NCBI RefSeq assembly: GCF_002160895.1 | Contig: NZ_NFLL01000009.1 | Coordinates: 36,249-100,248, forward strand | Length of the DNA: 64,000 bases | Direction of reading: 5' to 3' | DNA from: Faecalibacterium sp. An122 | GTDB lineage: Bacteria; Bacillota; Clostridia; Oscillospirales; Ruminococcaceae | Part shown: piece after piece, positions 1 through 10,000 of the stretch | How the letters are laid out: every line of letters starts with the position of its first letter | Position numbering within the stretch: position 1 is the first letter of the stretch | Translations under genes and position numbers: made by a program | The notes under the pieces: model-generated | What the model saw: only the letters and a program-made list of their open reading frames with translations | Database searches by the model: none | Told to the model about the DNA's origin: nothing

Positions 1-586
1 TGAAGCGGTCGGCGGTCATCCGGCTGTGGCCGGTGACAAAGCCGGTGATCCGCTCCTGCATCTGCTCAAACCAGCGCATGGTCTGGGGTACCCCCAGAAT
101 CATCCCGGAGTGGCGGACCGGGTGGACGGTCATGGTGGCGGTGGGAACAATAAAACTGCGCTGGGCACTCACCGCCAGGGGAATGCCGATGGAATGCCCG
201 CCCCCCAGCACCAGGGTGGCGGTGGGCTTGGACAGGCTGGCGATCAGCTCGGCCAGGGCCAGCCCGGCCTCCACGTCTCCGCCCACCGTGTTGAGCAAAA
301 CCAAAAGGCCCTCAATGGCGGGGTCCTCCTGGACGGCCACCAGCTGGGGGATGACGTGCTCGTATTTGGTGGTTTTCTGGCCCTGGGGGGCCTCCACATG
401 ACCCTCGATCTGTCCGATCACGGTCAGGCAGTGGATGGCGTGGGGACCTTTGGTCAGGTTGACGGTGCCCATCTCCTGAATCTGGCTTTGCTCAAAGGCC
501 CGGCGCTCGGTGTCCTCGCCGCTGCCGGGTGCAGGTGCCTCGTCCGCCGGAGCTTCGGCGGCGTGCTTTTTCTTTTTCTTCTCCAT
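1..586 (-). CDS. tepA: ClpP-like serine protease (TepA/YmfB type), 5' part
   Basis: The first 195 codons are in the window and the C-terminus lies past the left edge. After a Lys-rich N-terminus (residues 3-7) and an Ala/Pro/Glu-rich linker, the protein has a ClpP fold. It shows a glycine-rich oxyanion segment ([10 protein letters not shown], about 99-108), a nucleophile-like Ser in GGGHSIG (Ser132) and a His in TVHPVRHSG (about 155). This layout is typical of the TepA/YmfB branch of ClpP-like proteases. These proteins lack an ATPase partner in the same operon and have been linked to protein export or membrane quality control. The ATG at 586 is preceded by AGGAGG with a rather long spacing of about 13 nt. 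The gene is divergent from the transporter at 921. The family call is solid; the cellular role is inferred. Confidence 0.75.
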   Translation of the reverse strand, partial: MEKKKKKHAAEAPADEAPAPGSGEDTERRAFEQSQIQEMGTVNLTKGPHAIHCLTVIGQIEGHVEAPQGQKTTKYEHVIPQLVAVQEDPAIEGLLVLLNTVGGDVEAGLALAELIASLSKPTATLVLGGGHSIGIPLAVSAQRSFIVPTATMTVHPVRHSGMILGVPQTMRWFEQMQERITGFVTGHSRMTADRF

Positions 587-614
587 AGGTTGAAACAGCC
601 CTCCTTTTTCTGCT

Positions 615-709
615 GGGGTGTATCTGAGAATGCAAACATGCTGGACCCTTCGCCCCAAAGAGGCAGCTGCGCTTTGGGGCAGAATGGGAGATGTTTTCAG
701 ATACATCCT
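615..709 (+). ncRNA. Candidate structured RNA of unknown class
   Basis: Between the divergent tepA and transporter genes the plus strand can form a long rod. Bases 615-631 pair with 693-709 over 17 bp including G-U pairs. CCC at 646-648 pairs with GGG at 686-688, and TTC at 649-651 with GAA at 682-684. GCCCCAAAG at 652-660 pairs with CTTTGGGGC at 672-680. The internal loop is asymmetric (632-645 against 689-692). Several outer pairs are G-U on the plus strand and would be A-C mismatches on the minus strand, so a plus-strand RNA is favoured. A terminator-like hairpin follows at 759-787. I see no clear promoter and cannot match it to 6S, SRP or RNase P RNA. Confidence 0.4.
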
Positions 710-758
710 AGGTTGCCCCGTCCGGGGGACGGTCATGCAGGCAGGGCAGGGGAGCTTT

Positions 759-787
759 ATCAGAGGAACCGATGGTTCCCTGATTTT
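759..787 (+). terminator. Intrinsic terminator-like hairpin
   Basis: The arms ATCAG plus GGAACC (759-770, one bulged A) and GGTTCC plus CTGAT (774-784) close on a GAT loop and are followed by TTTTA. Only the plus strand has the T-run. No plus-strand gene precedes it, so it would end an RNA made from the structured region at 615-709. Confidence 0.45.
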
Positions 788-835
788 ACTATTAAAAAAA
801 TTTGTAGATAGCTTCAAAAAAATTGAGAACAAGGC

Positions 836-864
836 TTGCATCTGGGCCGGTGGGCGGATACAAT
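836..864 (+). promoter_or_regulatory. Promoter of the NSS transporter gene
   Basis: TTGCAT (836-841), a 17-nt spacer, and TACAAT (859-864). It lies 57 nt before the ATG at 921. The TTGCAT form of the -35 box recurs at several other promoters in the window. Confidence 0.65.
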
Positions 865-920
865 AGGAACATGCCGCCTGTCGGCATAGGTATTTCTGCG
901 TGATAAAGAGGAGGAAAAAC

Positions 921-2291
921 ATGAAACGTGAAACATTCGGCTCGCGGCTGGGATTCATCCTGGTCAGTGCGGGCTGTGCGATCGGAATAGGAAACGTCTG
1001 GAAGTTTCCGTGGATGGCCGGCGCCAACGGCGGCGGCGTGTTCGTGCTGTTCTACCTGCTGTTCCTGGTGATTATGGGCGTGCCCGTCCTGACCATGGAG
1101 CTGGCGGTGGGCCGTGCCAGCCGCAAGAGCGCTGTGCTGGCCTACAAGGCCCTCGAACCCAAAAAGAGCAAGTGGCACATTCATGGCTGGTTCTGCATCA
1201 TTGGCTGCTGCCTGCTGATGATGTACTACACCACCGTGGCCGGCTGGATGCTGGATTACTTCTATAAGTTCGCAACAGGCGCCTTTGTCGGGGTTCCCAA
1301 TGATGCGATCAACGATGTGTTCAGCTCGATGCTGGGCGACCCCGTGGAAATGAGCATCTTTATGGTCATCATCGTTCTGGCGGGCTTCCTGGTTTGCTCC
1401 TTCGGCCTGCAGAAGGGTCTGGAACGGATCTCGAAGTGGATGATGCTGGCTCTGCTGACCCTGATCGTCATTCTGGCCGTCAACAGCATCCTGCTGGAAG
1501 GCGGTTCGGAGGGCCTCAAGTTCTATCTGCTGCCCGACCTGGAGCGGGCTGCCGAGGTGGGTCTGGGCAATGTGATTACTGCGGCCATGAACCAGTCCTT
1601 CTTCACCCTGAGCCTTGGCATTGCCGCCATGGAGATTTTCGGCAGCTACATGAGCCGGAACAATACCCTGCCCGGCGAGGCCATCCGCATCTGCGCTCTG
1701 GACACCTTTGTGGCCCTGATGAGCGGCCTGATTATTTTCCCGGCCTGCTTCGCCTTCGGCGTGCAGCCGGATGCAGGCCCGTCCCTGATCTTCCAGACCC
1801 TGCCCCGGGTGTTCGTCAACATGGTGGGCGGCCGGATCTGGGGTGCGCTCTTCTTCCTCTTCATGACGTTTGCCAGCTTTACCACCGTCCTGGCCGTCTT
1901 TGAGAACATTATCTCCAGCAGCATTGATACCTTCGGCTGGAGCCGGAAGAAAACCACCATCATCTGCTGCATCTTTATCCTGATTGCCAGCATGCCCTGC
2001 GTGCTGGGCTACAATGTCTGGTACTTCTCCCTGCCTCTGCCCAATGCTCCGGCAGGCGGCCAGATCCTCGATATCGAGGACTTCCTGGTTTCCAACCTGC
2101 TGCTGCCTCTGGGCTCTCTGGTTTACCTGCTGTTCTGCGTGTCCAAGTGGGGCTGGGGCTACGACAAGTACCGCGCCGAGGCCAACAGCGGCGAGGGCAT
2201 CAAGCTGCCTGACTCGATCCTGCTGAAGCGGTACCTCCAGTTCGTGCTGCCGGTGCTGATTCTGGTGATCCTGATCCAGGGCCTGGTCTGA
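921..2291 (+). CDS. Neurotransmitter:sodium symporter (NSS/SNF) family amino-acid transporter
   Basis: 456-residue integral membrane protein of the LeuT/MhsT family, which imports amino acids (often tryptophan, tyrosine, leucine or alanine) with sodium. The first helix carries the family signature [10 protein letters not shown] followed by [11 protein letters not shown] (about residues 22-50), the unwound TM1 that binds substrate and Na+. About 11-12 hydrophobic segments follow, ending in a membrane helix with almost no cytoplasmic tail, as in bacterial 11-TM members. The start at 921 is chosen over an in-frame GTG at 900 because GAGGAGGA (908-915) sits 5 nt before it. The gene stands alone between its own promoter and a strong terminator. 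The substrate cannot be read from sequence. Confidence 0.93.
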   Translation: MKRETFGSRLGFILVSAGCAIGIGNVWKFPWMAGANGGGVFVLFYLLFLVIMGVPVLTMELAVGRASRKSAVLAYKALEPKKSKWHIHGWFCIIGCCLLMMYYTTVAGWMLDYFYKFATGAFVGVPNDAINDVFSSMLGDPVEMSIFMVIIVLAGFLVCSFGLQKGLERISKWMMLALLTLIVILAVNSILLEGGSEGLKFYLLPDLERAAEVGLGNVITAAMNQSFFTLSLGIAAMEIFGSYMSRNNTLPGEAIRICALDTFVALMSGLIIFPACFAFGVQPDAGPSLIFQTLPRVFVNMVGGRIWGALFFLFMTFASFTTVLAVFENIISSSIDTFGWSRKKTTIICCIFILIASMPCVLGYNVWYFSLPLPNAPAGGQILDIEDFLVSNLLLPLGSLVYLLFCVSKWGWGYDKYRAEANSGEGIKLPDSILLKRYLQFVLPVLILVILIQGLV

Positions 2292-2322
2292 TAACCTGCC
2301 GCACGCCAAAACCTGAAACAAC

Positions 2323-2363
2323 AAAACGGAGCCGCACCCGGCAAGGGGTGCGGCTCCGTTTTT
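2323..2363. terminator. Bidirectional intrinsic terminator
   Basis: A perfect 17-bp hairpin pairs 2323-2339 with 2346-2362 (core CGGAGCCGCACCC). It has T-runs on both strands and separates the convergent transporter (plus) and small membrane protein (minus) genes. Confidence 0.9.
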
Positions 2364-2382
2364 CTCTGGGTGAACCGTCCCG

Positions 2383-2703
2383 TCAGAACAGTCCGAAAAA
2401 GCTGATGTGGTTGACCCCCAAAAAGACAAAGATGGCGATGAGGGCCACCAGGACGGCGATGAGAATATCCATCTGGTGGACGCTGAGGGGAAAGTGATCG
2501 TAGATCTTTTCCTTGGAGTTCTTGAACCCGGGGTCGCCGTTGTTCAGCAGGCCCTGCTTTTCGGCGGGGCCGCTCTGGGCGGCCCGGGCGGCTTCGGCTT
2601 CCCGGGCTTCCAGCTCCGCTTCCCGGGCGGCAAGGGCGGCCTCCCGGGCCGCCAGCTGGGCCTCGCGGTCGGACAGGGACGGGTCATTGGAATGATCGGG
2701 CAT
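2383..2703 (-). CDS. Hypothetical coiled-coil, single-TM membrane protein
   Basis: 106 residues, family not recognised. Residues about 12-42 form an Ala/Glu/Arg-rich heptad-like stretch (repeats of AAREA and LEAREAE) predicted to be a coiled coil. A polar linker follows, then one hydrophobic helix at about 78-100 close to the C-terminus (LIAVLVALIAIFVFLGV). It therefore looks tail-anchored, with the coil in the cytoplasm. A perfect AAGGAGGAAA site precedes the ATG. It stands between its own terminator and the terminator of the mgl operon. No function is assigned. Confidence 0.72.
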   Translation of the reverse strand: MPDHSNDPSLSDREAQLAAREAALAAREAELEAREAEAARAAQSGPAEKQGLLNNGDPGFKNSKEKIYDHFPLSVHQMDILIAVLVALIAIFVFLGVNHISFFGLF

Positions 2704-2764
2704 GGAAGTTTCCTCCTTCCTTTTGCTATCCGTAGTATAAGCGCAGACGGCCGGAAATGCAAGT

Positions 2765-2811
2765 GAAAATACAGCAGGGGGCTGCCGGGTGTTCCGACAG
2801 CCCCCTGTATC
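2765..2811 (-). terminator. Terminator of the mgl operon
   Basis: A GGGGGCTG/CAGCCCCC stem with outer ATACAG/CTGTAT pairs, followed on the minus strand by TTTTC. It lies 27 nt beyond the mglC stop. Confidence 0.7.
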
Positions 2812-2837
2812 ATCAAAAGGTCCCTTGGGAAAGGTGC

Positions 2838-3836
2838 TTACTTCTTGGCCAGGTACTTGCGGATATCGATGGCGACAGCCAGGATGATGACCAGGCCCTG
2901 GACAATGTAGGTGTAGGAAGAGTTGACGTTCATGAACTGCAGAGCGACCTTCATCAGCTCAAAGACCAGAACGCCCACCAGGATGCCGGGGACGGTGCCG
3001 ACGCCGCCGGTGGTGGAAACACCGCCGATGGTACAGGCAGCGATGGCGTCCAGCTCATAGCTCATAGCGGTGTTGACGGATGCGCCGCCGGACTTGGCAG
3101 CCAGCAGGCAGCCGGCCAGACCGAACATGCAGGAGGCCAGGATGTAGATGCGGATCTTGGTGGCAGCGACGTTGACGCCGGCCACCTCAGCAGCGGCCTC
3201 GTTGCCGCCGATGGCGTACATGTACTTGCCGTGACGGGTCTTGTTGTACAGGAACCAGAAGCAGACAGCCACGATGACAGCGATCCAGATCAGGACGGGG
3301 ATGCCGATGATGGTGTTGGATGCCAGAGAGGTGAAGTCGCTGTTCAGAGAGCCGATGGGGGTACCGCCGGTGTAGACCAGGCAGATACCGTAGACCACCT
3401 GCTGCATACCCAGGGTAGCGATGAAGGGCTGAACCCGCAGGTAGGAGACCACCAGGCCGTTGCACAGACCCACGACGGCGCAGATGGCAACCACCAGGAT
3501 GAAGACCACGGGGGTGGGCAGGGTGGGCAGGTTGGGATAGAACTTGCCGGCGGCGCCGGAAGTCTGGGCGAAGATGCAGGCCAGGCAGGCTGCGAAGCCG
3601 GCCAGACGGCCAGCCGACAGGTCGTTGCCGGTGGTGATCAGACAGCCCGAAATGCCCAGCGCGATGATGTAGCGGATGGACACGTTCTTCAGCAGGTTGA
3701 TGATGTTGGCGGCGCCGAAGAAGTTGGGGTGGATGATGCCAACGATGAGAGAAACGAGGACCATCAGGACGATGATGGCGTTGTTGCCCAGCCAGGTCTT
3801 AATCAGACGGCCGGTTGATTTCTTGGTAGCTTCCAC
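2838..3836 (-). CDS. mglC: Galactose/methyl-galactoside ABC transporter permease MglC
   Basis: 332-residue membrane permease with 8-10 hydrophobic helices. It carries the sugar-permease signatures GNDLSAGR (about 70), YELDAIAACTIGGVS and GGVGTVPG near the C-terminus, which are characteristic of MglC in the RbsC/MglC family. It forms the channel for the sugar delivered by MglB, driven by MglA. The start is a GTG at 3836, supported by AAGGAGG 10 nt upstream. The gene is third in an mglB-mglA-mglC operon, 19 nt after mglA. Galactose or glucose is the expected substrate from the MglB similarity, but other hexoses cannot be excluded. Confidence 0.9.
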   Translation of the reverse strand: MEATKKSTGRLIKTWLGNNAIIVLMVLVSLIVGIIHPNFFGAANIINLLKNVSIRYIIALGISGCLITTGNDLSAGRLAGFAACLACIFAQTSGAAGKFYPNLPTLPTPVVFILVVAICAVVGLCNGLVVSYLRVQPFIATLGMQQVVYGICLVYTGGTPIGSLNSDFTSLASNTIIGIPVLIWIAVIVAVCFWFLYNKTRHGKYMYAIGGNEAAAEVAGVNVAATKIRIYILASCMFGLAGCLLAAKSGGASVNTAMSYELDAIAACTIGGVSTTGGVGTVPGILVGVLVFELMKVALQFMNVNSSYTYIVQGLVIILAVAIDIRKYLAKK

Positions 3837-3855
3837 GATTAGACTGCCTCCTTAT

Positions 3856-5397
3856 TTACTGGTTGGCCGCGGCCTTGTCGGGTGCGGTCTCAAACTGGGT
3901 GGCGAGCGCCATGATGTTTTCCTGAGTGGCGTCCTTGCCGTCGATGAAGCCGGTGATGCGGCCGTCACACATGACCATGACCCGGTTGGACATACCGATG
4001 ATCTCGCTCATTTCGGAGGAGATCATGATGATGCTCTTGCCCTGCTTGGCGAGCTCGGCGATGATGCAGTAGATCTCGTACTTGGCGCCGACGTCAATGC
4101 CGCGGGTGGGCTCGTCCAGGATCAGGATGTCGGGGTTGTTGGCCAGCCAGCGGGCGATCAGAACCTTCTGCTGGTTGCCGCCCGACAGGCTCTTGATCTG
4201 GGTCCGGGGGCTGGGCACCTTGATGGCCATTTTCTCTTTGTTGGACTGGACCAGATCCAGGATCTTCTTGTTGTCCAGCATGATGGGGCCCTTGCGCAGG
4301 TCGTCGAGGGAGGCGATGGAGATGTTGTCGGCGACGCTCAGCACGCCCATGATGCCGGTGGCCCGGCGGTCCTCGGTCAGCAGGGCCAGGCTCTTGGAGA
4401 TGGCGTCCCGGGGCTGCTTGATCTGGACCTCCTGGCCCTTGATCCACACTCTGCCGGTGGTGTGGGCGCGCAGGCCGAAGATGCCTTCCATCAGCTCGGT
4501 GCGCTGTGCGCCCACCAGGCCGGCCACGCCCAGGATCTCGCCCTTGCGCAGCTCAAAGTTGCAGTGGCGGAAGCTGCGGGGGTGAATGGAGGTGAAGTCC
4601 TCCACCTTGAGCATGATCTCGTCGGAGGGGTGGTTCTCCAGCGGGGGATACTGGTTGGACAGTTCGCGGCCCACCATCTTGGCGATGATCTCTTCCTTGG
4701 TGATGCTGGCCACGTCCCATTTGCCGATGTACTGACCGTCGCGCATGATGGTGACTTCGTCGGCGATGACCTTGATCTCGTCCATCTTGTGGCTGATGTA
4801 GACCAGGGCGACGCCCTGCTCCTTCAGCTCATGCATGATGCGGAACAGGGACTCGACTTCGTTGGCGGTCAGGGAGGAGGTGGGCTCGTCCAGAATCAGG
4901 ACTTTGCAGTTGGCCGAGACGGCCTTGGCGATTTCCACCATCTGCATCTGAGCGATGCTCAGGGAGCCCAGCTTGGCGTAGGGGTTGATATCCAGTTTCA
5001 GGTGATTCAGCAGTTCTTTGGTGTCCTTGTACATTTTGGCGTGGTCCACCGTGACGATGGGGCCAAAACGCTTGGTGGGGTAGCGGCCCAGCCAGATGTT
5101 CTCGGCGACGGTCCGGGCCGGGATGGGCTGGAGCTCCTGGTGCACCATGGCGATGCCTTTTTCCAGCGCGTCCAGCGGGGTGGGGATGGTTACCTTCTGT
5201 CCATCGTACTCGATCTCGCCCTCGTCCATCTTGTAAATGCCGAACATGCATTTCATCAGGGTGGATTTGCCGGCGCCGTTCTCGCCCATCAGGGCCATAA
5301 CCGTGCCGGGGCGCAGCTCAAGCCGGGCATGATCCAGAGCTTTGACGCCGGGGAAGACCTTGACGACGTCTTTCATTACCAGACGGTACTCTGCCAT
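3856..5397 (-). CDS. mglA: Galactose/methyl-galactoside ABC transporter ATP-binding protein MglA
   Basis: 513-residue duplicated ABC ATPase of the sugar-import CUT2 class. The first half has Walker A GENGAGKST (about 37-45), the signature LSIAQMQMVEIAKA and Walker B VLILDEPTSSL. The second half has a degenerate Walker A (GLVGAQRTE), a good LSGGNQQK signature and ILILDEPTRGID. One intact and one degenerate ATP site is normal for CUT2 ATPases. The ATG at 5397 is preceded by AAGGAGG; the frame stays open 27 codons further upstream without a better site. It lies between mglB and mglC. Confidence 0.93.
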   Translation of the reverse strand: MAEYRLVMKDVVKVFPGVKALDHARLELRPGTVMALMGENGAGKSTLMKCMFGIYKMDEGEIEYDGQKVTIPTPLDALEKGIAMVHQELQPIPARTVAENIWLGRYPTKRFGPIVTVDHAKMYKDTKELLNHLKLDINPYAKLGSLSIAQMQMVEIAKAVSANCKVLILDEPTSSLTANEVESLFRIMHELKEQGVALVYISHKMDEIKVIADEVTIMRDGQYIGKWDVASITKEEIIAKMVGRELSNQYPPLENHPSDEIMLKVEDFTSIHPRSFRHCNFELRKGEILGVAGLVGAQRTELMEGIFGLRAHTTGRVWIKGQEVQIKQPRDAISKSLALLTEDRRATGIMGVLSVADNISIASLDDLRKGPIMLDNKKILDLVQSNKEKMAIKVPSPRTQIKSLSGGNQQKVLIARWLANNPDILILDEPTRGIDVGAKYEIYCIIAELAKQGKSIIMISSEMSEIIGMSNRVMVMCDGRITGFIDGKDATQENIMALATQFETAPDKAAANQ

Positions 5398-5520
5398 TCC
5401 GTAGAGCCTCCTTTTGTTCACTTGATTCCCGCAAGAAAAGGTGCGTACGGGGGGAAGAAGCCGCTCCCACGCACGCACCTCTCATTCCTTACAATTCGTT
5501 CCGCTCAGGCAGCCGGAGGA

Positions 5521-6570
5521 TCAGAGGTAATCTGCAGCGTTCTCCGAAGTAACCTTGACGTAGTCGACCCAGTAGTACTGCTCCACAGCCTCGCCCTCGA
5601 CGTACATCTTGGTGGCTTCGGTGGCAGCGGTGGCCTGGCCCACGTCATCGTTCAGAACGGTGCCGGTCATGCGGCCATCGACAACAGCCTGGACAGCCTC
5701 AGCCAGAGCGTCAACACCCACCAGGTAGATGTCGGTGCCCACGGTGCGGCCAGCCTGCTCGATGGACTGCAGAGCGCCCAGAGCCATGGCGTCGTTGTTG
5801 CAGAAGACAACCTCGATCTGATCGCCGAACTGTGCCAGAGCGTTGGCCACGTCCTGCTGAGCCAGAGTCTGGTCCCAGTTGTCCAGGTACTCATACAGGC
5901 AGTTGACGGTCTTGCCGGCGTCTTCCAGAGCCTTGATGGAGTACTCGGTGCGGTACTGGGCGTCGATGTTCTCGGGGTCGCCCTTGCACATGATGTAAGT
6001 GATGACGCCGTCGCCGTTGATGTCGCCCTCGGTGTCGGTGGCCAGGATCAGCTCGCCCTGGTAAGTACCGGACTGACGTGCGTCAGCGCCGACGTAGCAG
6101 CACTTGTCGGGATAGCTGTCCAGAACAGCCTTGTCGGGCTCACGGTTGATGAAGACGATGGGGATGCCGGAGGGAGAAATGGTGTCCACGATGGTCTGGG
6201 CCGAAGTGGTCTGGACCGGGTTGATGATCAGGACGTCCACACCCTGCTGCAGGAAGGTGTTGATCTGCTCGGTCTGGGTGTTCTGGTCGTTCTTGCCGTC
6301 CATGATGGTGACGCCATAGCCCAGCTCGGTGAGGTACTCCTCCAGGTCGGCGCGGTACAGGGTCATGAAGTTATCAGCAAACTGATAGATGCAGACGCCG
6401 ATGTTGGCGCTGCCGGCAGCAGCAGAAGCTGCAGAAGTAGCAGTGGAAGCAGCAGAAGATGCGGTCGAAGCAGCAGAGCTGGAATCGCCGCCGCCGCAGG
6501 CAGTCAGGGCAGCAGTCGTGCCGACAACGGCAGATGCCTTCAGAAAGTCGCGGCGAGAAATCATTTTCAT
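5521..6570 (-). CDS. mglB: Galactose-binding lipoprotein MglB with a twin-arginine signal
   Basis: 349 residues. The N-terminus has a twin-arginine motif (SRRDFLKA) and ends in a lipobox (LTAC followed by GGG), so the protein is probably Tat-exported and lipid-anchored outside the membrane. A Ser/Ala/Thr-rich tether of about 35 residues follows. The folded part is a type I periplasmic-binding protein with an EF-hand-like Ca2+ loop (DINGDGVITY) and CNNDAMALGALQ, both matching E. coli GGBP/MglB. The start at 6570 is chosen because AAGGAG lies 9 nt before it; an upstream in-frame ATG overlaps that site. It is first in the mgl operon. Confidence 0.9.
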   Translation of the reverse strand: MKMISRRDFLKASAVVGTTAALTACGGGDSSSAASTASSAASTATSAASAAAGSANIGVCIYQFADNFMTLYRADLEEYLTELGYGVTIMDGKNDQNTQTEQINTFLQQGVDVLIINPVQTTSAQTIVDTISPSGIPIVFINREPDKAVLDSYPDKCCYVGADARQSGTYQGELILATDTEGDINGDGVITYIMCKGDPENIDAQYRTEYSIKALEDAGKTVNCLYEYLDNWDQTLAQQDVANALAQFGDQIEVVFCNNDAMALGALQSIEQAGRTVGTDIYLVGVDALAEAVQAVVDGRMTGTVLNDDVGQATAATEATKMYVEGEAVEQYYWVDYVKVTSENAADYL

Positions 6571-6653
6571 AATAGCATTCTCCTTCATCAAAAAACAAAA
6601 TCGGGTGCGGGCAGGCCCCCCACACGCTAAGGGGCATGTCCTCTCTGTCTCTT

Positions 6654-6683
6654 ATTATACCCTCGCCGTGAAACTATGTGCAA
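6654..6683 (-). promoter_or_regulatory. Promoter of the mglBAC operon
   Basis: Read on the minus strand: TTGCAC (6683-6678), an 18-nt spacer, TATAAT (6659-6654). It lies 84 nt before the mglB start. No clear LacI/GalR or cre palindrome was found beside it. Confidence 0.7.
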
Positions 6684-6950
6684 TAGTAAAAACAAACAAG
6701 CTTGAAGAAAAAGTTTTAGGAGATTTTGACAACAAAAAGCAAATTGGTCTGTGGATTTTGCGGCATGTGGCACAAAACTGCATTTCAACGCATCATATGT
6801 ACAAAAAGTGCGGATTATGTATCCCAGACGGGCCGCCGGAGCCGGCCTGAAAACCGCCCCGAAAACAAAATTTTATTTGATTTCCGTTGTTATACGAATA
6901 TGTGACTTTGTTTGATATATATGGACTTTTTATGCCTGTTTTCACAATAC
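6684..6950. other. Gene-free AT-rich intergenic stretch
   Basis: Between the mgl promoter and the tandem terminators of the activase gene. It is AT-rich with no credible ORF or ribosome-binding site. One GC-rich inverted repeat (GGCCG/CGGCC, about 6831-6848) stands out. I see no other structure. Confidence 0.5.
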
Positions 6951-6975
6951 CGAAAAAACCCGCTAAACAAACGGG
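6951..6975 (-). terminator. Second terminator downstream of the activase gene
   Basis: On the minus strand CCCGTT pairs with AGCGGG (including one G-U) around a TGTTT loop, followed by TTTTTT. It lies about 60 nt beyond the first terminator and may act as a back-up insulating mglB. Confidence 0.6.
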
Positions 6976-7035
6976 AATAACAGGAATAAAAGCGCCGGAG
7001 CGGAGATTTTGGGCCTGGTGAAGGGGCCGTATGCA

Positions 7036-7063
7036 ACAAAAGCCCCTGCCGGGCGGGCAGGGG
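7036..7063 (-). terminator. Terminator of the activase gene
   Basis: CCCCTGCC at 7043-7050 pairs with GGCAGGGG at 7056-7063; on the minus strand it is followed by CTTTTG. It starts 16 nt after the activase stop codon. Confidence 0.8.
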
Positions 7064-7078
7064 ATTGGGGGTGAAACA

Positions 7079-10000
7079 TCAGGATTGCACCGGGACAACG
7101 GCGGCGGTGCGGCTGCCGCGGCGGGCGCTGGCAGCCCGCTTTCTGGGCTGGGCGCCGGAGGCGGCGGCCGGGGGCGCCGGCGGGGTCTGCCCGGCGGACT
7201 CTTGTGCGGGAGCCGATGTCGGGCGGCGGGCCTTTTCGGTCATAATCAGCATCTGGAGACGGTTCTCCAGGTTGGCGAAACTGACGTCGGGGTCGTAGTC
7301 CAGGGGCAGGATCTGGGCGTCGGGATAGATTTCCTTCAGCCGCTTGGCCACGCCGCGGCCCACCACATGGTTGGGCAGACAGCCGAAGGGCTGCAGAATG
7401 ATGAAGCTGCGGCAGCCCTCCTTGGCGTGGTGGAGGATTTCGGCGGGGATCAAAACGCCCTCGCCGGCGTCAAAGGTGTGGTGAATGATGGGGTCGCTGG
7501 CCCGGACAATGTCCTGCATCCGGGCGGCCCGGTGGTACAGGGGATGCCGTTTGGCGATGGAATCGGTCATGGCGTGGGCCGCGTTGAACACCTCGTCGGC
7601 GGTGCGGTACCAGATCTTTTCGCCCAGAGGCTTGGAGATGTGGTACTCCTTGATCTGAGCGTCCATATAGAAGTAAGTCTTGCGGATGACGTCGGTCATC
7701 CGGGCCTCGATGATCTCGAAGCCGTTGGTTTCCAGATACTTCTCGATGTCGTGGTTGGCGCCGGGGTGGAAGTTCAGCAGGTACTCGCCCACGATCAGGA
7801 CGGTGGGGCGGGGGTTGGAGCGGTCGTACTCCACCGCCTTCATCCGGTCAATGGCCTTCTCAAAGCCCTTTTTCAGGCCGGGAATGCCGTGGCGGGTCAT
7901 GCCGTCCACAATGTCGTCCATGCCGGTCTCAAAGGCCTGATCGGCTGCGCCGGGCACCTTCTCATAGGGGCGGATTTTCCGCAGCAGCTCCTCCATGACG
8001 TCGATCATGGGCAGAGAGAACACCAGATTGAAGGAGGACGCCAGATTCATCTTGAAGCCGGGGTGCATGTTGTGGCTGTCCTTGTCGTCGTTGGTCAGAA
8101 TGGGAATCTGGGCGAAACCGGCGTCGTCCAGGGCTTTCCGCAGCAGGGCGCTGTAGTGGGTCAGACGGCAGTCGCCAATGTACTTGGCCATGGCCACGCC
8201 GGTGTGGTCCAGATCGTACTTGCCGCTGCGGAGGGCCGCCAGGATTTCGCCGATGACAATCTGGGCGGGGAAACAGATGTCGTTGTGCACATACTGCTTG
8301 CCCAGACGGATGGCCTCCTCCCGGCCCACTTCCAGCGGAACAGCCCGGACGTGCTGGGCGGCAAAGGCCGCCGACATCACCCGGCAGAAGGCGTGGGAGG
8401 TGTTGGGCACCAGGACCACCCGCTCCTGGATGTCGGCCTTGGTGAACTTGACGGGATAGGGATCGGGCAGGGGATGCACCTCAGCCCGGGCGCCCTGGGC
8501 CCGGCGCAGGGCCGCCGTCTCCACAAAGGACCGGACCCGGATCCGCAAGGAGCCCTGGGCGTCGCTCTCGTCCAGCTTGAGGATCAGAGGGCTCTTGCCC
8601 GAGATCTCGTGCATCATGCGAGTGATTTCGTCCGACAGATAGGCGTCGTGGCCGCAGCCGAAGCTGACGATCTGGACGTACTCCAGACAGTCATCCCGGG
8701 CGGCCAGAACGGCGGAGGCCAGCATCCGGGCGTGGTAGTTGTTGACGATGTCCAGACGGCTGCGGGACAGGTCCACCTTGTTCACGTCGGGCAGGGAGTC
8801 GTTGGTCAGCACCGGAATCCCCAGGCTGACGAACAGGTCGGGCAGAGCGTGGTTGACCAGTTCGTCGTTCTGGTAGGGACGGCTGGCCAGCACCACCGCA
8901 TAGCGGTTCTCGGCGTGGCAGCGGTCCAGCACCGCCTGGCCGGCGGCCTTGAGCTGGTCCGAAAAGCTGGTCTGGGCGGCGTCGCCCAGGGCAATGGCCC
9001 GGCGGGTCAGCTCTTTGTCGATGCCGAAGGTGGCGGCCATGTAGTCGGTCAGCTGGCGGTCCCGGTCGGCCCGGCGGTGCCAGTGGAACAGGGGAGCGTC
9101 AAAGGGGATGCCCCAGCGCTTCTGGGGATCGTCCGAGTTGCGGATGACAATGGGATAGCCCTTCACCACCGCGCACATGGACTCGCTGGTGGAAGCGGTG
9201 CCCTCGGGCTGGACGGTGGTGATGGAGGGCATGAAAATCCGGTCCACCTTCCGCTTGGCCAGGTCCCGCAGATGGCCGTGAACCAGCTTGGCCGGGAAAC
9301 AGACGGTGTCGGAGGTCACCGCCGACAGGCCCTCCTCGTAGAGGGGACGGGTGCTCTTGCCCGACAGCTGAATCTTGAAGCCCAGGCTGCGCCAGAAGGC
9401 ATTCCAGAAGGGCATGGTCTCCCAGAAGGAGAGAACCCGGGGAATACCGATGGTCACCCCGCGGTCGGGGGCCAGTGCGGGAGCGTCGTAGTCGGCGAAC
9501 AGAAGTTTTTCCCGCAGGGCAAACAGGTTGGGAATGCTCTGGATGTTCTGATTGGTCTGGCGGACCCGGGCCTGGACGGCGCTGTCCTTGGGGTCGCCCA
9601 GAATCTCGCCCCGCTCGCACCGGTTGCCGGTGACAAAGCTCTCCCCGCTGGGGAACCGGATGACGGTGCGGGTGCAGTGGTTCTGGCAGAAGGGGCAGGG
9701 CTCATTCTGGCTCTGGGTGTATGTAAAGGTGTCCAGGGCCTCAAAGCCGATGAAATGGCTGGCGGGGTTGCCGTTGGCTTCGGCCTGACGCTTGGTCAGG
9801 AGGGCCGCGCCGATGGCGCCCATCTCGCCGGGGTAGGGGGCGCGGGTGACGGTGCAGCCCAGATACTGTTCCAGCGCCCGCAGGACGGCGTCATTTTTGA
9901 AGGTGCCGCCCTGCACCACAATCCGGCTGCCCAGCACGTCGGTGTTGGGGATGCGGACCACCTTGGTAAAGACATTCTTAATAATGGAACGGCACAGGCC

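Noticed and set aside
900..920. GTG at 900 as the start of the NSS transporter
   Set aside because: The GAGGAGGA site lies between it and the ATG at 921, so translation from 900 would run through its own ribosome-binding site.
3676..6630. A very long open frame (about 984 codons) antisense to mglC-mglA-mglB
   Set aside because: The codons mirror the GC-rich third positions of the real genes. It has no domain signature and no ribosome-binding site, while the opposite strand encodes clear MglABC proteins.
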